A DNA stretch of 64,000 bases, taken from NCBI GenBank assembly GCA_017437755.1, contig JAFRXI010000043.1:1-64000 (forward strand). The letters are read 5' to 3'. Below the pieces are notes generated by a model. That model was not told the origin of the DNA and made no database searches. It was given only the letters and a program-made list of their open reading frames with translations. Within the stretch, counting starts at the first letter, position 1. Each line of letters opens with the position of its first letter. This document shows positions 7,452 to 14,493 of this stretch, piece by piece. Source of the stretch: Bacteroidales bacterium. Lineage in GTDB: Bacteria > Bacteroidota > Bacteroidia > Bacteroidales > UBA932. The translations under genes were made by a program, and so were the position numbers.

Positions 7452-8736
7452 GGGATGAAGCGCTCCGGATAAAGTTTTCTTTTTCTTCCAGGCTGCCGAA
7501 TTGCAGCTTGCCCCTCACTGAATCGTAGACCGGCAGGGAATGGTCTGATTCAGGAATGTACAGAGTCCTGCCCCTGTCATTCCTGATCTTGGTATAGTTG
7601 TCGTCGTGATCCAGTACGGACTTGGCGAATCTCATTTCAAAGCTCATGTCATCAGGCACCTGCATGTCCGGATGGCAACCTGTCCCATTAACCATCCTTC
7701 CATGACGGCCGCACACGACATCCTCCAAAAGCTTGTTGCTGAGCACTCCGTTCTCCGTCAGATTCTCCCATTCGGCAGACAGGATCCCTTTGATCCGGTC
7801 CAGCAGAGGTCCGTAAAAGCTGAAATAATAGTTGGGATCATTCTTGCTGCAATGGCTGAAATGTATAGTACCCAGGTCATTACCGAGGTCCGGATAGTTC
7901 GTATACCTTCTGAACTCATTAAGGAACTGGATGTACTTGATGAGTTTTTCGGCCGAATAGTCGAACATGATCTTCTGCACCTGATCGTGAGATTCCAAAT
8001 CCTTCCAGTCATGGTAGGAGAACATCTCTTTTCCAATCAGGTCAAGATCGACTTTGTCGCCGTTGGTTTCATGCTGTCTGATCAAGCTCCAAATGGTACG
8101 GATAGCCATAAAGGCAAAGGGATCGCCATAACGGACATTCCGCGAGACCAGTCCGGTCAAACGTTCGCAGGCTTTATTCCAATCGGTAATGGGCTCCTGT
8201 CTGTTGAGCTCTTTGAGGAGGTCGATGAGCGTCCTTACCTGCCCGTGCATCATGGTTAAATATTCCTTCGGGACCTCCGGGGTGACGGTTATCTCATTGA
8301 CAAACTGCTCCGGAAGACAGATATTGTCAATTGAAACCGCCTCCTTGAAAAGCGGTGCGATCTCAGAATCCCTGAAACCGGCAATACCGCATCCGATGCG
8401 GGTCACATAAAAGAACAGTTCCCTGTGCGCCTGTGCGAATGCGATAAACCTGTCGACGTAAGGGCGGATGGTTTCAACTCCGCCCTGCATGGTCGGGATG
8501 GCATAGCTCTGCCCCACCAGGCCGACACCCCTCCCCCAGACGGCACCGAATTTCATCATGGCATAACGCGCAGCACCGCCGCCATGATGCCCCTGAAGAT
8601 TGCTGCCGAAGACAAATACTTCGTCTGACTCCAGGGAGGAAATGGACTCGGGAGTATAATAAGGGCGTGGCAGGCCGTTATATATCCGGCTTCTGCCGGA
8701 ATCGGAAAACTGCCTTTGGGAAAGTCGGTCGCTCAT
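7441..8736 (-). CDS. Macro-domain-like protein with large unassigned C-terminal region (431 aa)
   Basis: Residues about 37-130 match the pattern of macro-like, phage-associated (A1S_2505-type) domains: VFVFGSNLQGHHGGGAARYA, then 'GLVGQSYAIPTMQGG' and 'FYVTRIGCGIAGF'. Such folds bind ADP-ribose-like or nucleotide ligands. The following ~290 residues (from about 140) are mostly helical with a conserved-looking 'GRHGRMVNGTGCHPDM' segment; I recognise no family. There is no signal peptide. It is the first gene of the operon with two radical SAM enzymes and overlaps the next one by 11 bases. No clear promoter box is visible upstream of 8736. Confidence 0.75.
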   Translation of the reverse strand: MSDRLSQRQFSDSGRSRIYNGLPRPYYTPESISSLESDEVFVFGSNLQGHHGGGAARYAMMKFGAVWGRGVGLVGQSYAIPTMQGGVETIRPYVDRFIAFAQAHRELFFYVTRIGCGIAGFRDSEIAPLFKEAVSIDNICLPEQFVNEITVTPEVPKEYLTMMHGQVRTLIDLLKELNRQEPITDWNKACERLTGLVSRNVRYGDPFAFMAIRTIWSLIRQHETNGDKVDLDLIGKEMFSYHDWKDLESHDQVQKIMFDYSAEKLIKYIQFLNEFRRYTNYPDLGNDLGTIHFSHCSKNDPNYYFSFYGPLLDRIKGILSAEWENLTENGVLSNKLLEDVVCGRHGRMVNGTGCHPDMQVPDDMSFEMRFAKSVLDHDDNYTKIRNDRGRTLYIPESDHSLPVYDSVRGKLQFGSLEEKENFIRSASSHAD

Positions 8737-8935
8737 ATTTAAACGATTATGATCGAGAACAATTCACTGGTTGACCGGGGACAAATAGGCACTGCAAGTT
8801 ACAATAAATATTCTGAATCAACAACATTATACCGTTGTGCATGTGTTAACAGGGAAATGTTGGTACGGTGCAGAAAAATGCAGATTACTGTCTCCTTGTT
8901 CAAAAACCTTGTGGAAAAGGGTCGGTGTATTCAGG

Positions 8936-9187
8936 ATGAATAATTTGCACTTTGAATTGCACTTTGGAAGGATTGGCGGTACTGCGATTCCTGAAGGGAA
9001 ATCCTAAGGCGCACAAGAACAGATTGCCAAGCATTTTGGTCAATCTGAAAGAACGATAAAGTCCATGACCGTCCGTCTCACAGAAAAAGAGTATCTTATC
9101 CGTAAGAACGGAAAACGTGACGGGTGGTGGAAGGTGCTGGTAGAGTTGCCAGTCACTCCGCAAAAAAGCGCACACCCAAGTGAGTGA
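8936..9187 (+). pseudogene. Remnant of a winged-helix (HTH) protein C-terminus
   Basis: One frame runs from ATG 8936 to 9187 with an internal TAA at 9005-9007. After it, translation gives QEQIAKHFGQSERTIKSMTV and 'LTEKEYLIRKNGKRDGWW', a helix-turn-helix/winged-helix pattern like the C-terminal domain of AlbA_2- or Fic-type regulators. 'IPEGKS-stop-GAQEQIA' suggests a CAA to TAA change. The N-terminal part of the parent gene is missing. It lies between the radical SAM cassette and the flavodoxin gene and supports this being a gene-turnover region. Confidence 0.4.
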
Positions 9188-9205
9188 TAAACAGGAATTT
9201 AGTTG

Positions 9206-9388
9206 TTACTCTTTCTTTCTACCTGAGCCAGGATTATTGAAAAACAGGTTATAGAGAGAGACAAGGCATAATGACAAGTAGAATGGTAATTTCGCCCATT
9301 CTTTGCCAAGAATCAGGTATGCTATAATGGAGATAATAAACACACTCCCTAAAACGATGTGGATTGCTTTATCAACTTTGGGGTTCAT
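9206..9388 (-). CDS. Small two-helix membrane protein (60 aa)
   Basis: MNPKVDKAIHIVLGSVFIIS starts the first membrane helix (about 10-27), a short turn (GKEWAKL) follows, a second helix lies at about 33-50, and the tail is charged (GSGRKKE). It resembles the many short inner-membrane proteins of unknown role in this phylum. It is encoded downstream of, and in the same direction as, the flavodoxin-like gene, but 54 bases away. No domain recognised. Confidence 0.55.
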   Translation of the reverse strand: MNPKVDKAIHIVLGSVFIISIIAYLILGKEWAKLPFYLSLCLVSLYNLFFNNPGSGRKKE

Positions 9389-9442
9389 AAGGACAGCAAA
9401 TTATTGAGTTTACAAATTCCTATTTGTCAGCAACTAATTCAG

Positions 9443-10207
9443 TCATTTTCCTTCGGCCATTTCCCGACCGGCATCAAATGCTTTCTGTAAGTCCTCCTCC
9501 CAATGCTCTTCACGCCATTTGCGCTTAGCGGGCTCAGAGAATGCAGCGAGTTCAAAGCGTTCGTAGTTCTTCACCTGATAGGTATTAAATGCCTTGACGT
9601 GCCAGGGCTTTCCAAGGGCGTTGGAAATGCAGTTCTCCATGGACCCGTAGCCGTTACTGTTATTAATCATCGGCTTTCCGTTCATGGTCTCGGCAAGGAT
9701 TACCGGCATCTTCTTCGGCGCTGTCATGCTGTAGTCGTTGTACGAAAGCCAGGGGAAAGCAAGGCGCTCCAGGAAAGCACGCATCTGGGCGGTTATATCG
9801 CCAAAGTAGACGGGCGATCCAAGTACCAGGCCGTCGGCCCCGGCAATCTCTTCCAAAATGGGAGTCAATGCATCCTTGAACTTGCAGACGTTTGATGCCT
9901 TGTCTTTAAGTTTGCAGACCATACAGGACATGCAGCCCTTATAGTCCATTTCGTACAGGCGGACGGTCTTGACCTCAATGTCGGGATTGACCGACTTAAC
10001 GCCTTCGGCCACCTTCTGGAGCATCTGGGCGGTGTTCATATTGCGCCTGGGGCCGCCGTCAATAATCATGATTTTCTTCATATCGTTCCGTGTTTCTTGG
10101 TTGATTGATTTTCGAACAGATGCCAATGCAGGATGTTCCAGCAGGCTTGATACCGCCGCTGTAGTCATCCCGATAGCCGATATCATTAAGAAGCCGCGTC
10201 TGTCCAT
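9443..10207 (-). CDS. Flavodoxin/NADPH-dependent FMN reductase-family protein with an export-type leader
   Basis: From about residue 43 (MKKIMIIDGGPRRNMNTAQM) the protein shows the flavodoxin-like phosphate-binding loop, then CMSCMVCK, 'ADGLVLGSPVYFGDITAQM' and a long C-terminal helix, typical of iron-sulfur-flavoprotein-like or quinone/nitro reductases. The first 30 residues (MDRRGFLMISAIGM) form a twin-arginine-like leader (RR-x-F-L) ending near ALA, suggesting export of a folded flavoprotein. If the leader is spurious, translation could begin at residue 43. It has its own exact promoter at 10258-10227. The substrate is unknown. Confidence 0.8.
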   Translation of the reverse strand: MDRRGFLMISAIGMTTAAVSSLLEHPALASVRKSINQETRNDMKKIMIIDGGPRRNMNTAQMLQKVAEGVKSVNPDIEVKTVRLYEMDYKGCMSCMVCKLKDKASNVCKFKDALTPILEEIAGADGLVLGSPVYFGDITAQMRAFLERLAFPWLSYNDYSMTAPKKMPVILAETMNGKPMINNSNGYGSMENCISNALGKPWHVKAFNTYQVKNYERFELAAFSEPAKRKWREEHWEEDLQKAFDAGREMAEGK

Positions 10208-10226
10208 ATTGAGGTGTCTTACTTAG

Positions 10227-10258
10227 CAAAAGTACTCATTTTCCGTGACAAACTCAAA
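10227..10258 (-). promoter_or_regulatory. Promoter of the flavodoxin-like gene
   Basis: Minus strand TTTG (10258-10255), 20 bases, TACTTTTG (10234-10227), 20 bases before the ATG at 10207. Confidence 0.7.
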
Positions 10259-10497
10259 CTTACAGTCGCTCCGACCGGCAGGCGGAACAAGTCCTCATTC
10301 ACACAGCCCGGCAACAATCAGAATGATCCGGTTCATAAACTTTGCTTGTCCCTTCCGAGGGATGCACAAAAAGAGCCATTTTCCCCACTCCAACCAATTG
10401 ACCGGTTTATCGGTCAGTCCGTCTCCGCTAAAACAAAAGCGGGACTGTTGCCGCAAGCGCCAAGAGACCCGCCTCAATCACACCGAGAAATCTGAAT

Positions 10498-10686
10498 TTA
10501 CTTCCTTATTATTCTCAGCAAAATCAAAAAGAAAACAGCCATCATAAAATTGCCGATCGCAAGAAGAATCATCGGAGCCTTCTTACGTTTCTCGTTCTTT
10601 CTGTCGAGATAATACCACACCCAGCCGACGATTAACACTAACCACATGACGACCAGCCAAACAATAACGAATGTTTTCATTTCCAA
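10498..10686 (-). CDS. Small two-helix membrane protein (62 aa)
   Basis: MEMKTFVIVWLVVMWLVLIV gives a first membrane helix, then a basic loop (DRKNEKRKKAP) and a second helix (about 41-58), ending RIIRK. The positive loop between helices suggests both ends lie outside. No known family. The 290 bases between this gene and the flavodoxin gene hold only that gene's promoter; the plus-strand frames there look spurious. Confidence 0.55.
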   Translation of the reverse strand: MEMKTFVIVWLVVMWLVLIVGWVWYYLDRKNEKRKKAPMILLAIGNFMMAVFFLILLRIIRK

Positions 10687-10761
10687 GACTGCGACAATGT
10701 CTCACTTGATAACCTGCTGACCCACCTACCTTTACCGATGAAATGGAAGCATTTAAGAGAA

Positions 10762-10804
10762 TAAAAAGAAAATCAAGGACTTGAGTTTTGCCTCAAATCC
10801 TTGA
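10762..10804 (-). terminator. Rho-independent terminator of tRNA-Ala
   Basis: Reading the minus strand: a 13-bp stem (TCAAGGATTTGAG / CTCAAGTCCTTGA, one G-T pair), six-base loop, then TTTTCTTTTT. It begins five bases after the tRNA 3' end. Confidence 0.85.
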
Positions 10805-10809
10805 CCGAG

Positions 10810-10882
10810 TGGAGCATAGGAGAATCGAACTCCTGACCTTTTGAATGCCATTCAAACGCTCTACCAACTGAGCTAATACCCC
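10810..10882 (-). tRNA. tRNA-Ala (anticodon GGC)
   Basis: A 73-base cloverleaf: acceptor GGGGTAT / ATGCTCC with discriminator A, D arm GCTC-AGTTGGTA-GAGC, anticodon stem TTTGA / TCAAA around loop ATGGCAT, and T arm AGGAG-TTCGATT-CTCCT. CCA is not encoded. Promoter at 10927-10896 and terminator at 10804-10762 make it a stand-alone unit. Confidence 0.95.
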
Positions 10883-10895
10883 GAATTGTGGACTG

Positions 10896-10927
10896 CAAAT
10901 TTAGGGACTATTTTTGAAACCAGCAAA
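10896..10927 (-). promoter_or_regulatory. Promoter of tRNA-Ala
   Basis: Minus strand TTTG (10927-10924), 20 bases, TAAATTTG (10903-10896), 13 bases upstream of the tRNA 5' end. Confidence 0.8.
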
Positions 10928-10933
10928 TTTTTT

Positions 10934-12220
10934 TTAGAAAATATATGCAGTGGACAGGGACATGCCCACGCCGGAGACAAGGGAAGGGTTGAAGGCGCGG
11001 GCGACCTCGAAGGAAAAAACGAAGCTGGAATTCATGTGCAGTTTGAGTCCCAGACCGGCGCTGCAGTGGAACCTGCCGCGGTTTCCGCTCCAAACCGGAT
11101 TCTCCCCTTCCCCAATTACGGCATTCATCTGTTCCTGAAGCCGGAAAGGCTTTACAATCAAGCCGGTATCGAAAAACGGATTTGTAACCACATCGAAATG
11201 CTGGCGGAACAGGTCAAACTGGAACAGCCTTATCCTGAACTCGGCATTGCTCCAAAGGTAAGAATTCGCCAGCATCCTGCAATACATGGTGCCACGCATT
11301 GTATAACGGCTGCCAAGTCCCTCGTAATCGGCGTCAAAATAGTAAAGGGCCGACAGTTCCTGGAGCGAATAAAACGGCAGCCTTCCAGCCAGAAGCCCTT
11401 GATATCCAACATGATACGCAAAAATCACCTTATCGGTACCAAGCGGCACGAAGTGCCTGAAATGCAACACGGCCGAAAGGCTGTGATACCTCCTGTGTGA
11501 AAGGTCCGCCACAGCGGTGAGATACGCCTCGGCATTGATGCCACGGTTGGGGATTGCCTCAATGTCGCGGGTATCGTAAACAAAGCCTCCCCTGGTCTCC
11601 AGGAGGGACCCTCCTGAGACCTCGTCGGAACGGATCAGACCGCAGTTGACGTATTCGCCATATAAGGAATTCTCAACGGTCTCGGCAAGGCTTAAACGCC
11701 TGAACACCAGGCCTCCCATCCATCTGAGGCTGCCGGTGACGGTTCCCTGGACAGAGCCCATGGCCCTGAAGAGTTTCCGCCTCAGCCCATAGAATGACTT
11801 GTCCTGGTCCAGTTCGGGGACATACGGCGAAGCCACGCCGTTGTAACCGTAGAAGCGGCCGGCGTAATTGTCCTTGTATGTGACCGCACCTGTCAGTCTC
11901 AGCCCCGGGGCCAGCGACTTTGAATCGAAGAACCCATGCACGTACCATGACCCCTTGGTGGACCAGATGAAAGAAACGTTTATCTGGTGCTGGAAATTCG
12001 GATACAGGTTCTCCTCTCCCCTGCCATAGAAATAGATGTTGGCAAATGCCCCGAGGTTGAGTCCTGTATCGGTGCTGTAACTGATGTTGGGGAGAGGCAC
12101 CACCGACCATCCCTCCTTCTTCCCTGCCGCCTCGGAACGAAGCGCGGAAAAAAGGAAGGCAAAGCCCCAGAAAGCCGCCAGGAAGCGGCGTACGCTATTT
12201 CTTATGTCCCTTGACAGCAT
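10934..12220 (-). CDS. Omp85/BamA-type outer-membrane beta-barrel protein (surface antigen D15-like)
   Basis: Start chosen at 12220 (MLSRDIRNSVRRF) because a signal peptide begins there; an in-frame ATG at 12241 is the alternative. After the signal the protein is a run of amphipathic strands with aromatic ends. It contains 'SRYTMRG', the R-G of the conserved Omp85 loop near residue 324, and a terminal strand ending SLSTAYIF with the C-terminal aromatic residue typical of outer-membrane barrels. At 428 residues it is shorter than BamA and has no obvious POTRA repeats. The start overlaps the upstream YitT gene by 26 bases. Probable role: transport or lipid export at the outer membrane. Confidence 0.8.
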   Translation of the reverse strand: MLSRDIRNSVRRFLAAFWGFAFLFSALRSEAAGKKEGWSVVPLPNISYSTDTGLNLGAFANIYFYGRGEENLYPNFQHQINVSFIWSTKGSWYVHGFFDSKSLAPGLRLTGAVTYKDNYAGRFYGYNGVASPYVPELDQDKSFYGLRRKLFRAMGSVQGTVTGSLRWMGGLVFRRLSLAETVENSLYGEYVNCGLIRSDEVSGGSLLETRGGFVYDTRDIEAIPNRGINAEAYLTAVADLSHRRYHSLSAVLHFRHFVPLGTDKVIFAYHVGYQGLLAGRLPFYSLQELSALYYFDADYEGLGSRYTMRGTMYCRMLANSYLWSNAEFRIRLFQFDLFRQHFDVVTNPFFDTGLIVKPFRLQEQMNAVIGEGENPVWSGNRGRFHCSAGLGLKLHMNSSFVFSFEVARAFNPSLVSGVGMSLSTAYIF

Positions 12221-13109
12221 GCCACTGACCGTATATTTCACTCACGTTACCGGCCGTTATGAATGCCTCCACCTTCTGCTCCTTTAGGAAATTGAGCAGC
12301 GCGGCATACTCGTTCTGCATCAGCAGGGCCACCACTTCAACCTTCTCGTCCAGGCTGTATCCGCCTTCAAGATGATATATGCTGCACCCGCGGTTCAGCT
12401 TCTCTATGATGTATTTCCGGATGTCCTCGTACCTGTCGCTTATTATGCAGACCCGCTTGCGCTTGTTCAGCGTATCGGTAAAATAATCCACCGCAACACC
12501 GTTGATCCAGGTTCCGATAAGTCCTATCACCACCAGGCGGAAAGGATTGATGGCGAACGCCGAACAGCATATAAGCGCACCCGCCACGGTCACCGACGCC
12601 CCGATGTCGAAATGGAGGTACTTGTTCACTATCTTTGCCAGGATGTCCAGACCTCCTGTAGAGGCGTTTATCCTGAACAGTATGGCCTGCGAGATGCTGA
12701 GCATGAGCACAAAGCAGATCAGGTCCAGCCAGGGGTCGTTCATTACCGAAGTTCCCTCCGATATCACCTTTTCAACGGGGAGAACCTTTGCCCACAAATC
12801 CACCAGAGGTCCCAGGATAAGCGCGGTATACACCGTCTTCATCCCGAATTCGGCGCCGATTAGAAGCCAGGCCAGCACCAGCAGGAATGCGTTTATCACA
12901 AGGATCACCGTGGATACCTTGACGGCAAGGCCCATATTGGAAAATACTTCCGCCAGAACTATGGAAAGACCTGATATACTGCCGATTATAAGTTTACTCG
13001 GCATCAGGAAATAATAAACGGCCGCGGCTCCTACAGCCATTCCAAGGGTCATGACCACAAGTTCCATCCAGAACTTGCCGGTAGCGAGTGGTTTCAGCAG
13101 ATTGCCCAT
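12195..13109 (-). CDS. YitT-family membrane protein (DUF161 + DUF2179)
   Basis: 304 residues. The first ~190 carry five to six hydrophobic segments, including 'YYFLMPSKLIIGSISGLSIV' and 'FRINASTGGLDILAKIV', the DUF161 pattern. The soluble C-terminal ~90 residues (RVCIISDRYEDIRKYIIEKL, 'GCSIYHLEGGYS') form the ferredoxin-like DUF2179 domain. Such proteins are inner-membrane transporters of unproven substrate. The 3' end overlaps the Omp85-type gene, suggesting one operon. Promoter at 13197-13190, divergent from the V-ATPase promoter. Confidence 0.9.
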   Translation of the reverse strand: MGNLLKPLATGKFWMELVVMTLGMAVGAAAVYYFLMPSKLIIGSISGLSIVLAEVFSNMGLAVKVSTVILVINAFLLVLAWLLIGAEFGMKTVYTALILGPLVDLWAKVLPVEKVISEGTSVMNDPWLDLICFVLMLSISQAILFRINASTGGLDILAKIVNKYLHFDIGASVTVAGALICCSAFAINPFRLVVIGLIGTWINGVAVDYFTDTLNKRKRVCIISDRYEDIRKYIIEKLNRGCSIYHLEGGYSLDEKVEVVALLMQNEYAALLNFLKEQKVEAFITAGNVSEIYGQWHAVKGHKK

Positions 13110-13178
13110 CGTGTTTGGTTTTGTCCCTCAAAAATGCAAAATACGTCTGAAATATCCTAATGGTTCGTCACTTTCCCG

Positions 13179-13210
13179 CTTGCAGCAGCCAAAGATATTT
13201 TGTATATTTG
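13179..13210 (+). promoter_or_regulatory. V-type ATPase operon promoter (and divergent yitT box)
   Basis: Plus strand: CTTG (13179-13182), 20 bases, TATATTTG (13203-13210), 41 bases before the first ATPase ATG. Inside the same span, minus-strand TATCTTTG (13197-13190) serves the divergent YitT gene, so the two promoters overlap. Confidence 0.65.
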
Positions 13211-13251
13211 TGGGATAGACAGTACAACTGAAACCAGCATAATTCTTTTAT

Positions 13252-13866
13252 ATGGATAAATTACAGGAACTTACCGACAAGCTCTATAACGAGGGGCTGT
13301 CCAAAGGAAAGCAGGAAGGTGAAGCCATCCTGGCCGAGGCCAGGAAAAAAGCTGCGGAGATAATCGCCGACGCCCGCTCCCAGGCCGCGGAAATCACGTC
13401 CAAAGCCAGCAGGGAGGCAGACGATTACACCTCCAGGGTCAAGAGCGACCTCAAGATGGCTGCCAGGCAAAGTCTCCAGGCGATGAAAACCGACATAGAG
13501 AACCTCATTATCACCAAGATCACCGCAGGAGAGACTTCCAAGGCGCTATCCAATCCCGAGTTCGTGAAGGAAACCATAACCGCCGTGGCCAGGAATTTCA
13601 GCGCCACCGAACCGGGCGACCTCTCCCTGATCCTTCCGGAAAGCCTCCGGGACTCGCTCGAGGACTTTGTGAACGTTTCCCTAGGCAATATCCTCGGACG
13701 TGGCGTGCAGGCGACCTTCTCCAAGAAGATAGCCGGAGGATTCACCATCGGTCCCAAGGACGGCAGCTATTTCATCAGCATGACCGACACCGCCTTTGAC
13801 GCCCTCATTGCCGAGTACCTCAGGCCAACCGCCCGCAAGTTGCTTTTCGGTGACACCTTGTCATGA
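13252..13866 (+). CDS. atpE: V-type ATPase subunit E (peripheral stalk)
   Basis: 204 residues. The N-terminal half is a long, charged, Ala/Lys/Glu-rich coiled coil (EARKKAAEIIADARSQAAEI); the C-terminal half is the globular part that holds the catalytic head (FSKKIAGGFTIGPKDGSYFI). In the rotary ATPase this subunit forms the stator linking the head to subunit I. It is first in the operon, with the promoter about 40 bases upstream. The stop overlaps the start of the next gene by four bases (ATGA). No separate subunit G/H partner is visible, so a homodimeric stalk is possible. Confidence 0.9.
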   Translation: MDKLQELTDKLYNEGLSKGKQEGEAILAEARKKAAEIIADARSQAAEITSKASREADDYTSRVKSDLKMAARQSLQAMKTDIENLIITKITAGETSKALSNPEFVKETITAVARNFSATEPGDLSLILPESLRDSLEDFVNVSLGNILGRGVQATFSKKIAGGFTIGPKDGSYFISMTDTAFDALIAEYLRPTARKLLFGDTLS

Positions 13867-14486
13867 ACAATTACGAGTACATCATAGCCAGCCTGCCTGT
13901 CCTCTCCCCCGATTGGAAATATCCTGAGGGAGAAGGGTTCGACCACATCCTGGAAGAAATCCGGAACCAGCTTTCCGCAACCGACGCCTCCACGGTGGAC
14001 CTTCTCCTAAAGGGGTTGGATCCGGAAAACCTCAACCAGGAGTTCTACATGACGGCCCTCTCCCACGGAAACCGTTTCATCAGGGAGTTCTTCCGCTTTG
14101 ACCTGGAAGTCCGTAACAGGAAGGTCGATTTCCTCAACCGGAAACTCGGACGCCCTGAAGGAACAGACATAATCACGGGAATGGACCAGGAAGGGAGGAC
14201 CCTGTTCGCCACCGGCGAAATGGAAGAGGCGGATAGGGTTGTGGAAATCCTTCACGGACAGGACCTCCTGTCCAGGGAAAAGGCCCTGGACGGCCTTTAT
14301 AACGACAAGGTCTCCCAGATAACCACCTTCAACTACTTCGATCTGGATGCGGTGCTGGGCTTCATAACCAAGCTGAGGATAATCCACAGGTGGCTCGCCC
14401 TGGACCCGGTTACCGGGAAGGAGATGTTCTCGCACCTTCTTGCAGAGGTCCGCGGCACGTACAACGATTTGGAATATAAACAGTAA
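13863..14486 (+). CDS. DUF2764 protein, V-ATPase operon (probable subunit C counterpart)
   Basis: 207 residues starting MNNYEYIIASLPVLSPDWKY, the typical opening of DUF2764. The mainly helical protein includes 'LSHGNRFIREFFRFDLEVRN' and 'TTFNYFDLDAVLGFITKLRI'. Members are found only between the E and A genes of Bacteroidota and related V-type ATPase operons. Their helical make-up and position suggest they replace subunit C/d, which couples the central stalk to the membrane ring; this is inference. It overlaps atpE by four bases and ends seven bases before atpA. Confidence 0.9.
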   Translation: MNNYEYIIASLPVLSPDWKYPEGEGFDHILEEIRNQLSATDASTVDLLLKGLDPENLNQEFYMTALSHGNRFIREFFRFDLEVRNRKVDFLNRKLGRPEGTDIITGMDQEGRTLFATGEMEEADRVVEILHGQDLLSREKALDGLYNDKVSQITTFNYFDLDAVLGFITKLRIIHRWLALDPVTGKEMFSHLLAEVRGTYNDLEYKQ

Positions 14487-14493
14487 TATATAT

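Noticed and set aside
8749..8943. 64-codon plus-strand frame divergent from the macro gene
   Set aside because: No promoter or recognisable motif; probably chance frame in decayed DNA before the HTH remnant.
10214..10547. Overlapping plus-strand frames of 93 and 100 codons
   Set aside because: They overlap the flavodoxin promoter and each other, and show no domain, start context or promoter.
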